DNA from: CBDDLD01 sp965250025
GTDB taxonomy: Bacteria; Bacteroidota; Bacteroidia; Flavobacteriales; Flavobacteriaceae
Direction of reading: 5' to 3'
Assembly (NCBI GenBank): GCA_965250025.1
Contig: OZ252283.1
Location: 1,488,001 to 1,552,000 of the forward strand
Length of the DNA stretch: 64,000 nt
Positions 26,601-34,800 of this stretch are shown here, in pieces; the first letter of the stretch is position 1, and the number at the start of each line of letters is the position of its first letter. Under the pieces are notes generated by a model. It saw only the letters and a program-made list of their open reading frames with translations. It searched no databases and was not told the origin of the DNA. Position numbers and translations under genes: made by a program.

Positions 26601-27210
26601 CATTAAAACTAAGAGTACCACCAACCAAGGAATAATCAAATGGAAATTGGTAATCTTTCCATTTGTATTTTTTTCTGGTATACGGTAATGCGTAATAATC
26701 GCAAACCGCATCCGTATATTTGATATAGACACCATTTTCTTTTAAGGTTTCACGATAATACCCAGAAACCATAGCGGGTGAATTGGTATAATTCTTTGGG
26801 ATGTTCTTGAGGACTTTTTTTAATAACGATTTGGCCTTTGGTAGTTTTTCAGTCTTGGTGACAACAACTTCATTTAAAGCAAGAGCTTCGGACTTCATGG
26901 TAAAGGTTGTTCCGTTTTTTGCTTTAAAATCCTTTACGGTTAGCTGGAGATCTTCAAATCCCAGATAGCTAATAGTAATAATGTAAGTATCGTATTTCTT
27001 GGGAATCGTAATCTTAAAGTGACCATCACCATCGGTTGCAGTTCCTAAACTGGTTGTATTGATTTTTAAATACGCATATGGCAAGGGCATGCCATTATCT
27101 TTTTCTACCACTTTACCTGTAATGGTGTTCTGTAAGGTCTTACTATGGTTTTGTGAATGCCCAATTGTAAATAAAAAAAATGGTAATAGTAAAAGCAGTT
27201 TAGTCTTCAT
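23692..27210 (-). CDS. Exported fusion: carboxypeptidase-regulatory-like/outer-membrane-type N-half and oligopeptidase B C-half
   Basis: 1172 aa with signal peptide (to GHS). Residues about 28-105 form a CarboxypepD_reg-like beta-sandwich (ITGKVVEKDNGMPLPYAYLKI). Residues 106-470 resemble the domain that follows it in many Bacteroidota surface proteins. From about 490 the sequence is an S9A prolyl-oligopeptidase: a beta-propeller, then an alpha/beta-hydrolase with nucleophile GGSAGG (Ser about 1018), GLNDTRVGYWEPAK (Asp about 1103, the oligopeptidase B signature) and GHGG (His about 1138). Oligopeptidase B cuts after Lys/Arg in short peptides. Each half is normally a separate protein, so this is an uncommon fusion, perhaps targeting the peptidase to the cell envelope. 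Confidence 0.88.
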   Translation of the reverse strand: MKTKLLLLLPFFLFTIGHSQNHSKTLQNTITGKVVEKDNGMPLPYAYLKINTTSLGTATDGDGHFKITIPKKYDTYIITISYLGFEDLQLTVKDFKAKNGTTFTMKSEALALNEVVVTKTEKLPKAKSLLKKVLKNIPKNYTNSPAMVSGYYRETLKENGVYIKYTDAVCDYYALPYTRKKYKWKDYQFPFDYSLVGGTLSFNANSLHRLHFHHTTLKDEHVNIIESRSSNSLSKKEFHANIAGGPLGLFARNRVKYQQSFLGKKAFRDFTYKISEELDDTGTWLYVLEFHTKTTKADLDALESKRNRRQWARANKRKLLKGKIYINPDDLAIVRYECSVPTILKKYFCGYKYNIAKHFDYKLDVRFKKKGDRYYIDKMMHEDEFIYKDSISQTTTYYSAISEFNTTTINTQNVKKISKADHFANLNSNQLYEYPLEYDAAFWETYTAEQAVATIDPVIRKDMESKKVLEKQFKDKHVRNDSMPEPIAKIEPSGFKIHGEQYTDHYAWLKDTKAPQQNKAVMDYLRQENKYTDNYFIPLRKVQRTIYSQLIRNVEKNITSLPVKKNGYLYYSKYSEDDEYPVYYRKAINNDTTEVELLNVNKMAKGKAFYTASVGAVSPNNQLMTIYENTTGKDEYVLKIKDLERKTFLTDSIQRVGGMVWLDNTSFLYVDVEQGTFRSSKVMKHVLGTDATKDTVVYEEHDPGFSVSIGKSRSKDYIFLSTGSSTSSETWFLKTDNPNGDFKVIKPREKNHLYGVAHYKDTFYIVTNKNALNYKVVTVAIDAISKGQWQDLIPHQPGVLIEGFQVFDNFLVIQEKQKAQSRIKIINQATQEHHFIEPEDEFYNIGIGYNPDFKTDSLQFSYNTFQKPTTIYNYHMTTKKKRLVKQYGKPVTHRFKKYVVERKWVTAKDGKQIPLTLITDKWRSKRKGNNYRVYLTSYGAYGSGQGLASGPVVEHLVNSNYIYAIAHIRGGDDMGKEWYEDGKLLNKKNTFSDFIACAEYLIDEGYAKEGSIVAQGGSAGGLLMGAVVNERPELFNTVILDVPFVDIVNTMLDEKLPLTVGEFEEWGNPKEKTYYNYIKSYSPYDNVKAQKYPNLLFFTGLNDTRVGYWEPAKMVAKLRATKTDDKLLLLKTDFSNGHGGGSGRYAGYRDSAYKLALIYDLYRLPKGALKKD

Positions 27211-27481
27211 ATGTTGTGTTGGCGTTTAGTATCTGTAATAACGATTGAAAAAAAAATTAGTTTCAAAACTAACAGGATTTTCTTACCACCATTAAAGTTG
27301 TTTACAGCTTTAACAGGAAAATAAGAAAGTTTTATGACGCTTTAACAACGTTGCAAATTCAAATAAGTTGTTTGGGAGATATTGTAGTATTATGAGGATT
27401 TATTGATAAGGTAGTTTTAAAATCTAAATAAATGAGGATAATAGTAAAGATAATAACAAGACTGTAGAATTAATAAATTTA
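27211..27481. other. 271-bp intergenic gap
   Basis: Between two minus-strand genes. AT-rich, with no ORF, hairpin or clear promoter match that I can support. Confidence 0.4.
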
Positions 27482-28513
27482 TCAAAAGGGTGCTATTTTA
27501 GCAAGATCTTTTCTGTCAAAAAGTTTATTAGTCTTCATCCATTTTAATAGTAAATAATTTGCATTAGTTCTACTTTTAAATATAGGTTTAATCCGTTTTG
27601 AATTTAACTTTATGGTTTTTTTAGGTAACTCTCCGTTGAGAGTTTTATTGAATACAATATTACCACCTGAGTCCTTTAATTTCCATTCATATACTAAATC
27701 ATTATTTTTTATAAGCTTCTTTATTATGTTATTTGGATTCGTGAAAGCCTTTTTGTTACCTTTCAAATCGTATGTCATACCTTTAAAACTAAAATTTCGA
27801 GCTACGTCTATATTAATTGAATTTGAGATTACAGGAGATGGAGCCTTATCAAAGTAGCAGTAAGAAACAAGTGTAAAAGGAGAACTCCAGTTGAGAATTA
27901 TAGGTTTTTTTAATTGCTTATTTTTTATTATCAAAAAAAATTGAAAAGTAATTGAGCCATAAAACAGCCTAATTTGTTGATTGTTTTTAATTAATAGAGC
28001 GTTCAAATATGGTCCATCTGCAAAAGTTAAAGTAAAGTCCTCAAAAAAATCATCTGATCTTTTGGGTGTTTTAATATTTGTAAATTTATTATCTCTGATA
28101 TATACACTTTTATATGACTGAACTTTATCTAATAGAATCTTTTTTTTTACACCAAGAAAATTATGGTTAATAAATATAGACTCATGTGGAAAAAGAAAAG
28201 GTGAGCTTTTATCAACACAATCTAAAAATGCTTTTTTATTTTTTTTATAATTGAAAGTCTTTTTTCCCCAATATAGCCAATGTAAATCCTCATCTATAAT
28301 ATTACCAACAAAACCAATATCATATTTATATTTATTAATTGGAATATTATATCCCGAAGAGTTATTAGATAGTTTCACCTTAAAATTTATGGACCAAAAA
28401 GGCCATTTAATTTTTGCATATGTAGGAGATGTATTTGGACCTGAATCGAATGTAGGCATGGGAGCCCCATCAATTTTCTGCTTATCTTCTTTGAACTCTA
28501 TATCTATTTTCAT
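27482..28513 (-). CDS. 343-aa unknown protein, last gene of the NACHT unit
   Basis: No signal peptide or membrane helix. Rich in Lys, Asn, Phe and Ile, and more AT-rich than the neighbours. Strand-rich sequence such as WPFWSINFKVKLSNNSSGY and FTLTFADGPYLNALLI. The N-terminus has DGAPMPTFDSGPNTSPTYAK. No family recognised. It starts three bases after the stop of the 903-aa gene, so the two are an operon. The composition suggests horizontal acquisition. Confidence 0.75.
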   Translation of the reverse strand: MKIDIEFKEDKQKIDGAPMPTFDSGPNTSPTYAKIKWPFWSINFKVKLSNNSSGYNIPINKYKYDIGFVGNIIDEDLHWLYWGKKTFNYKKNKKAFLDCVDKSSPFLFPHESIFINHNFLGVKKKILLDKVQSYKSVYIRDNKFTNIKTPKRSDDFFEDFTLTFADGPYLNALLIKNNQQIRLFYGSITFQFFLIIKNKQLKKPIILNWSSPFTLVSYCYFDKAPSPVISNSINIDVARNFSFKGMTYDLKGNKKAFTNPNNIIKKLIKNNDLVYEWKLKDSGGNIVFNKTLNGELPKKTIKLNSKRIKPIFKSRTNANYLLLKWMKTNKLFDRKDLAKIAPF

Positions 28514-28516
28514 TTT

Positions 28517-31228
28517 TTAAATTTGTATCCCAGTCTTAGGATCATATTCAACTTCAACAGGTACGATTTGATCTGTAGGCAATACCTCTACCCATTGATC
28601 AAATATTTCATAATCCTCTGTGGTTTGCGCCTTAAACCCACCTTCCAATGGATAAAAACCGTATTCATAAACTTTATCTATGGGTGTGGCACTTACCGTA
28701 TTGTCATCATTTATCGGCGGGTATTTTTCTACTTTTTTGGCTTTATTGTGCTTCTTGGCAAGTTTTTCGGCAAGCTCTTGGAGGACTTTTCTAATAGACA
28801 TTCCGGCATATTCGGGAGGTACATCACCGCCAGACATATAATCAGAATCGAGTCCGTCCTTCCCTTCTACCTCTTCTAACCATTTTAAGGCAATAAGCTC
28901 TTTGCCTGGTCTAATGGGAATTACTGCTTTTACCCAGGGCGCATTCAGAAAGGCATTCCTCATATTGTCACCATCGAGTTGCATCAACCATCCCAATGAA
29001 CTGCCAAGCTTAGCCGGTTGAGATTCTTCAGTTATTAAATAATTGGACGCTCTACGATCACCACCCCAATCCAGTTGTATGTCTTTAATATTTGCGCCTT
29101 TTATAGACCGCATGAACGATTGATTTGAGCTCTGTTTTTTTGGACGCCACCAATCGGGAGCAACATAATAAAGCATTTTATTGATATCGAAAATAGAATT
29201 AACAACTTCAGAAAACACATGATGTTGTTGTTGATTCTTTTCATTAAAACTATAGTTTTTTCCAAAAGCAGATATCAATAAACTATCAATTAAATCGCGG
29301 TAAACCATGATACGTTCTTCCTCTCTCAATCCTCTAAAATCCCTTTCTTTGATATCAGAAGCATAATTTGTGCGTTCTTTTACGGATTCAAAATAAGCCT
29401 CTTTAGTTGCCTGTTCAACTCTTTTTTCATAGGTACTTTCAACCTTTAGATTGTTATCATTTACTCTTTTAAAGGAATCCTCTGTAGGAGACCATACACA
29501 TCTGAAGGTGACTTCCATTTGTGTTTTTCCTCCGAAATCGACCATTTTTAAATAAAGATTAATCTTCCTTCCTGTTTTATCCAAATTAGTTGTGTCTATC
29601 TTTAAATCACAGGCTGTATTATTTGTGGAAACCAAGGCGATGTGAGTCAATTGATAATCTGGCTCTGGGGGCGGTACAGAGATTTCATATTGTGGATCTA
29701 TCCTGGCGTCTCCAGGATGAAAATCATTATCCTTATCAACTTCTTTACCATCCACATAGACCTTATCGGTTAACAACTTATCATGAGATGAATACCGTCC
29801 TTGAAAAATTTGTTTGAATTGTAAAGTAACTGTCTGCTCAACGGTCTTTACTTTTGGTTCTTGTAATAACCCTTCTTTTGGGATGCTATCTAAATCTGCT
29901 GGTGAAGCAATATGAATCAGGTTAGCCAGACCAATTTTTTTACCTGGATTATCAACAAATGTCTGCCAACATAGATAAGATCCTATATCCTGCACTTGCA
30001 CACCTACCCTACGCATTTTTCGCCTTAACTCATAGTTAATAAGCCTATCGGTAGTATTGGCCATAACGTACTTTTTGGATTTCACATCTTCATATTCTTC
30101 TACCGATCGGAATGAGGTTTGATAAGTACTCTTTAGCTTTGAAGATACCCGGCTGGATTGTTCTCGCATGCGCTTGTGCGCATTTTCTTTAGACTCGTTT
30201 CTTACCTGATTAAAATCTAAATTTGTTGATGCATTCATGCTGCCTCCTGTCCAGGATTGATTAACATCAACCGATGCTCCTAAACTAATATCTTGATTAT
30301 TTTCTTTCTTTACCAATTCAGAAAACTCATCGGTTACTTTGGTACTTTCTTCAGTTTCTTGAGTGCTTTCAAAGGATTGGTTGATGCTTTTTTCAATCAA
30401 ACGCTTCGAGGTTTTAGTTTCTACCAATGTCACCGATGACCCCGGACTGAGCCATACATGATCAACAGGAGTTCCTAAAAATGTATCAAACTCAAAGAAG
30501 TATTGTCTGAAAAGATGTACTATTCCCAGTGGTGATAACACGGTATCTTTCATATTTTCCACAACATCAAATATGGGCTTTTTAGTTAGTGGCATTCTTT
30601 GTAAAACAGATAAGAAATCTTCGGTTTGTTTTTTCTGATAGGCATCTTCTTTATCCAAAAGGTATTTAATTTCCTCTTTTTTATCATACTTCGCTAAATC
30701 TTTCAGCAATTCTAAGGTTCTTAGTTCTTCAGTATATTTTTTATTATACTTTCCGGTCAAATCCACTTGATTTTGACTAACCATTTTTTTGAGGTTTTTA
30801 TCACCGTTTATTTCATCGGTAAACATTTCTCTGATACCTGTCCTGATTTTATCTTCCAAAATTTGAATGAAGTCAGACTGTGTATCTTTCAGTAATACAA
30901 TTCCTTTTTCTACAATATTTGTTTCGCCAGGATAGTATTGTCTGACAGCATCTGAGAAACCAGATAAGACATAGCTTCCAATAAGAACCTTCTTCAAAAT
31001 GGGTGAACTATCGACCAAATTAAGTTGCCACTGCTGGGTGTCTACTTCTGATGTGCCCTGAATGGCATACTGTTTTAACAACGGACGCATTGAAGCAATA
31101 TGACTAACATTTGTACTGAACCTTTCTTTAGCTCTGTTAGACTTCCATCCAAGCATGGAGGAATACACGCCATAAATTTCACTTGAATACGGTAAACGCC
31201 CTTCGAATTCTTTTAAATCTAACTTCAT
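28517..31228 (-). CDS. 903-aa unknown protein, middle gene of the NACHT unit
   Basis: The start is the ATG at 31228; the longer frame begins with a TTG. No signal peptide. Residues about 110-215 are helical and charged. Residues 255-275 (DTFLGTPVDHVWLSPGSSVTLVETK) lead into a Ser/Thr/Glu-rich segment, then an alternating polar/hydrophobic stretch (ISLGASVDVNQSW, then ASTNLDF), then a Lys/Arg-rich helix. The C-terminal half is mixed alpha/beta. I do not recognise the family. Alternating stretches flanked by charged helices occur in pore-forming and phage-structural proteins, but that is only a resemblance. Tight spacing to the following gene. Confidence 0.75.
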   Translation of the reverse strand: MKLDLKEFEGRLPYSSEIYGVYSSMLGWKSNRAKERFSTNVSHIASMRPLLKQYAIQGTSEVDTQQWQLNLVDSSPILKKVLIGSYVLSGFSDAVRQYYPGETNIVEKGIVLLKDTQSDFIQILEDKIRTGIREMFTDEINGDKNLKKMVSQNQVDLTGKYNKKYTEELRTLELLKDLAKYDKKEEIKYLLDKEDAYQKKQTEDFLSVLQRMPLTKKPIFDVVENMKDTVLSPLGIVHLFRQYFFEFDTFLGTPVDHVWLSPGSSVTLVETKTSKRLIEKSINQSFESTQETEESTKVTDEFSELVKKENNQDISLGASVDVNQSWTGGSMNASTNLDFNQVRNESKENAHKRMREQSSRVSSKLKSTYQTSFRSVEEYEDVKSKKYVMANTTDRLINYELRRKMRRVGVQVQDIGSYLCWQTFVDNPGKKIGLANLIHIASPADLDSIPKEGLLQEPKVKTVEQTVTLQFKQIFQGRYSSHDKLLTDKVYVDGKEVDKDNDFHPGDARIDPQYEISVPPPEPDYQLTHIALVSTNNTACDLKIDTTNLDKTGRKINLYLKMVDFGGKTQMEVTFRCVWSPTEDSFKRVNDNNLKVESTYEKRVEQATKEAYFESVKERTNYASDIKERDFRGLREEERIMVYRDLIDSLLISAFGKNYSFNEKNQQQHHVFSEVVNSIFDINKMLYYVAPDWWRPKKQSSNQSFMRSIKGANIKDIQLDWGGDRRASNYLITEESQPAKLGSSLGWLMQLDGDNMRNAFLNAPWVKAVIPIRPGKELIALKWLEEVEGKDGLDSDYMSGGDVPPEYAGMSIRKVLQELAEKLAKKHNKAKKVEKYPPINDDNTVSATPIDKVYEYGFYPLEGGFKAQTTEDYEIFDQWVEVLPTDQIVPVEVEYDPKTGIQI

Positions 31229-31391
31229 AATAATTGTTTTATGAACCAAAGCATTTCTGTATATACTTTGATGAATTAGTATATGAATTTAGATCTGGGG
31301 CTAAGAAGTCTTAGGGAAAAGAAATTTTGTTTAAGATAAGAAAAATTTGTGTTTAACTAGCGTTTATTGCATAAGGTTTACGGAATGCAAA

Positions 31392-34300
31392 TTAAATTGT
31401 CTTTGATGTTAATTTGTTAATTGCTGCGGCACTAAGCATCCTGATTTCCTTATCTCTATGTTTTAACAATTGTTTTAAGGCTTCAACAGCACTTAAATCA
31501 CCTATTACTGCGATGGTTTCGATAGACTGTTTTGTTAGTTTTGAGTTATTCAAACTCTTTATAAGAGCCGGTAAAAAATAATTATCTTTTGACTTTCTCG
31601 CAACTGTAATACAGTTTGCAACTAACTTTGAGTCGTATTTTTTGTTTTCACTGATACGCTTTTCTATATAGCGTGAGGCCTGTTTATTTTTTTTCATTAA
31701 AGCTATAACTTGTCCTAACCTATCACGTGCCAAAATTCCAAATAAAGGTTGGCTTAATACGATTTCTAATGTTGCTAACTGTACCTCCGATTCTGGGTCA
31801 TTAAACATTTTTGTTATAATTTTCCCGTAATCAATAGATCTAATATTGGGATGGCTTGAGCTTTTTAATGCTTCAATACGTACCATCGGCACCTCATCTT
31901 TCAACCCCAATTTAATGTAATCCACCACTGTTGGTGAAGCGATTCTTCCAAATGCCCATTGGACAGCTTTACGGATATCAGGGTTTGCATTGACAGAAAA
32001 TTCTATTAAAGCATCGATACCTGCATCACCTTGATAACCTAAGCTTCGGATGGATTCAATTTTTAATGTTAAATTATCAGAATGCAGGTTGGGTTGCAGC
32101 TCTCTTAAAGAGAAATAATCACGTACTATTCTATGAATAAATTCAAAATCTTTTGCAGAGGACTTAAGCAGCAGAGCATTTTCACAATACCTGTGAAACG
32201 ATTTTGTATTCAATGGTTGATATCTAAACATACCTAATAATTTTTGGGACACCGGACTTAAAAAATAGTTACTTTCCATAACATTGGAGTATTCTAACCA
32301 TTTCTCTATTTGTTGTGCTATAGTCCTTTTAGAAGCTTTAATATTGTGCCTAACATCTCTATCTCTTAAAAGTTCTAAAATTAGAATACTAAAAGCAGCA
32401 ATAAACATGCCTATAATTGAACCCTGATTACCATAAAGCAAACTGCCGACACACAAACCTAAAAAAATAGTTAAGAAAGCAGCTAGAGGAAATTTATATA
32501 TCCCTATAAATGTTAAGCCCAGTAAAATAAAGAAAACGAATATGCTAGTTTCTATATTCTCACCAATCATAATTGAACCAAGACTTATGAGACCGGTAAG
32601 AATAGCCAACGTAATAAGAGGAACCGCAATTAAATAAGTATCTCTTGGTTTGTTATTTTTGATTCCATCCCAAATCAACCAACTATAAATTATAAGGTTA
32701 CAAAACACATTTATAAAACATGTATAGTGCCAAAAATTTGGATTATCGGTTGGTATCATGTTATCTAAGAACAGTATGACTAAAGAGCTTGTGTTAAGAC
32801 ATGTAAGCAATATCATACCTCTTTGAAAATAGATGTCATCTTCGTCATTTTGGACTCTTAATATTACAAACAAAATTAATGAGATAATGAAGCTAAAAAA
32901 TAGGACCCCTACAGATAGAAAATTCGATCCAGGTAATATGGAAGACATTGTAACCGACAATAACCCTGTAATATAAGCAGCCATTAAAATGACAACTAGT
33001 GCAATGATAATATCTTGGGGATTTGATAAAAATGGAACGGAGGTTTTTTCGTTTGATTTACCATATTTAAACCATTGAAATAAGACCGAACCCATTATAA
33101 TAACACTGCCAAAAATAAGTATAAAAGGCGCATCTGAAAAAAACCTGTAATCAAATATTAGGATAGCAAATAGATACATCAATAGAAGTAATAACCCCTT
33201 GCTAATTCCCGTAATCCACCATATGGAAGATTTTGTATCTCTATCAATACTTTGCAATAAAAAATTATAAAGTTGACTGTAAGGAAATGCTGTTTGCATT
33301 CTTACACTCATTCTAACTGCCAGCCACCCTAAATATTGATTAATCTTTTTTGGAGCATATTTATAGTTATGTATTGGCACATTATTTTCTTCATTTTCAT
33401 CAAATGGTATATGACGTTCTCGCCGCTCCTTCCTTTGAAGCATTTTGGCAACATACGAGCCTATGAGTTGATGTCTTTTCTCTGTTAAAGAAAGTTCGGA
33501 ATTTAACTCTACAGGAATGGCAGAGCCGTATGCGAGTGACATCATACTAAGTATTAAGGGGGTCCGCGCCATTTCCTTTATAGATTCGTCAACAAGCAAA
33601 GTATCAATGATTCCCTTACTATTGGTTTGTGCCAGATAGTTAATAATTTGTGTGTCATTGAGGGGTTGAAGTGTAACTGCTCCATCAAGATTCAACCTTT
33701 TTTCTTTATGCTCCTGGAACGGTAAATATTCATTTATTCTACTGCAGACCAGTGTAGTGTGATTCGAATACCTGCTTAAAAAAGTTGTATTCAATAATTC
33801 TACTAAACGTGCTCGGTGTGCATCATCTACTTCATCCAAACCATCAAAGAATACTGCTATTTTTCCGTCAACTATCCATTTACTGGCAAGAGTGGTCGTG
33901 ATACCGGGGAATCGGATAAATTCGGAAACGATCCATTGTTCTATTTCTGTTGATTTAGAGTATTTAGGATCTGCTTTATGTTTACGATGCTTAAAATCAA
34001 ATAAAGATGTATTAGTTTCAAATTTAAACTTAGATAAGTTGACAATTAAAGGCACGGGAGCATTCTCATCTTTCAGAGCATTTACTGTAAGCTTTTTAGC
34101 TATATGTAACATGGTCGTGGTTTTCCCAGAGCCAGGACTACCTAAAAGCAACATTCTACCTTTGTAATGGTTAAAAGCGTCATTAATGCTTTCAAATTCA
34201 AGTGTTTTATTAGAATCTTTATAAACCCATGGTAAATGTGTGGAAACAGGAGAATCACTAATGCCTAAATCTATAAATCTGGCATTATGGATTGAAGCAT

Positions 34301-34574
34301 TCAATTTATTATTAATGTCATTTTGAATGTATTCCAAATATCTAACGCGTCTTTCACATTCGTTAGAATTAAAATGATCATTTTGTGTACGTTGCTGGTG
34401 GGTTATGAGATCTTTAATTTTTTCCCAAAACGCAACTATTGGAATTAAAACTGAACCGATTAAAACTATCCATGGTTCATAATTACCTTGTGGCGACTTA
34501 ATCCATAATACAGCAAAAACACCGGTTATTAATATCAGTATTATTGTTATCGCAATAATTAATTTCTTCACCAT
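31392..34574 (-). CDS. Membrane-embedded NACHT NTPase with C-terminal HEAT repeats
   Basis: 1060 aa. Two N-terminal membrane helices (about 3-25, 34-50) precede a NACHT domain: Walker A GSPGSGKTT (145-153), Walker B VFFDGLDEVD (241-250) with the NACHT-typical acidic pair, and LVCSRINEY as sensor. Residues about 440-760 hold roughly ten hydrophobic helices. The last ~250 residues are HEAT-like repeats (DIRKAVQWAFGRIASPTVVDYI; EVPMVRIEALKSSSHPNI; KEIRMLSAAAINKL). STAND ATPases of this type sense foreign or host signals and several bacterial NACHT proteins are antiphage; a central polytopic membrane block is unusual. 142 bp upstream of the 903-aa gene on the same strand. Confidence 0.88.
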   Translation of the reverse strand: MVKKLIIAITIILILITGVFAVLWIKSPQGNYEPWIVLIGSVLIPIVAFWEKIKDLITHQQRTQNDHFNSNECERRVRYLEYIQNDINNKLNASIHNARFIDLGISDSPVSTHLPWVYKDSNKTLEFESINDAFNHYKGRMLLLGSPGSGKTTTMLHIAKKLTVNALKDENAPVPLIVNLSKFKFETNTSLFDFKHRKHKADPKYSKSTEIEQWIVSEFIRFPGITTTLASKWIVDGKIAVFFDGLDEVDDAHRARLVELLNTTFLSRYSNHTTLVCSRINEYLPFQEHKEKRLNLDGAVTLQPLNDTQIINYLAQTNSKGIIDTLLVDESIKEMARTPLILSMMSLAYGSAIPVELNSELSLTEKRHQLIGSYVAKMLQRKERRERHIPFDENEENNVPIHNYKYAPKKINQYLGWLAVRMSVRMQTAFPYSQLYNFLLQSIDRDTKSSIWWITGISKGLLLLLMYLFAILIFDYRFFSDAPFILIFGSVIIMGSVLFQWFKYGKSNEKTSVPFLSNPQDIIIALVVILMAAYITGLLSVTMSSILPGSNFLSVGVLFFSFIISLILFVILRVQNDEDDIYFQRGMILLTCLNTSSLVILFLDNMIPTDNPNFWHYTCFINVFCNLIIYSWLIWDGIKNNKPRDTYLIAVPLITLAILTGLISLGSIMIGENIETSIFVFFILLGLTFIGIYKFPLAAFLTIFLGLCVGSLLYGNQGSIIGMFIAAFSILILELLRDRDVRHNIKASKRTIAQQIEKWLEYSNVMESNYFLSPVSQKLLGMFRYQPLNTKSFHRYCENALLLKSSAKDFEFIHRIVRDYFSLRELQPNLHSDNLTLKIESIRSLGYQGDAGIDALIEFSVNANPDIRKAVQWAFGRIASPTVVDYIKLGLKDEVPMVRIEALKSSSHPNIRSIDYGKIITKMFNDPESEVQLATLEIVLSQPLFGILARDRLGQVIALMKKNKQASRYIEKRISENKKYDSKLVANCITVARKSKDNYFLPALIKSLNNSKLTKQSIETIAVIGDLSAVEALKQLLKHRDKEIRMLSAAAINKLTSKTI

Positions 34575-34741
34575 TAATTTAAATTAATTGAATGTAAAAC
34601 AGATATAGAAATTAGGAGATATGTTGCTAATATAAAAATTTTATTTTCAATACGTTCCATGTATAGTTACTCGTCACAGACACTAATTTTTATGACACAA
34701 AACAAGTGCCAGTTATGCTAACAGTCCATAATAGACTAAAC

Positions 34742-34774
34742 AAAAAAAGTGATTGCTTTGCGGCAATCACTTTT
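34742..34774 (-). terminator. Rho-independent terminator for the BNR-repeat gene
   Basis: A perfect 12-bp stem (AAAAGTGATTGC 34745-34756, GCAATCACTTTT 34763-34774) with a 6-base loop, followed on the minus strand by a T tract (34748-34742). It lies 26 bp beyond the stop of the minus-strand gene ending at 34801. Confidence 0.85.
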
Positions 34775-34800
34775 AATATATTATAGTGTTTATAGCGTCT

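Noticed and set aside
30000..34800. Defence system genes on the plus strand opposite the NACHT unit
   Set aside because: Plus-strand ORFs here are short shadows; no start or composition support.
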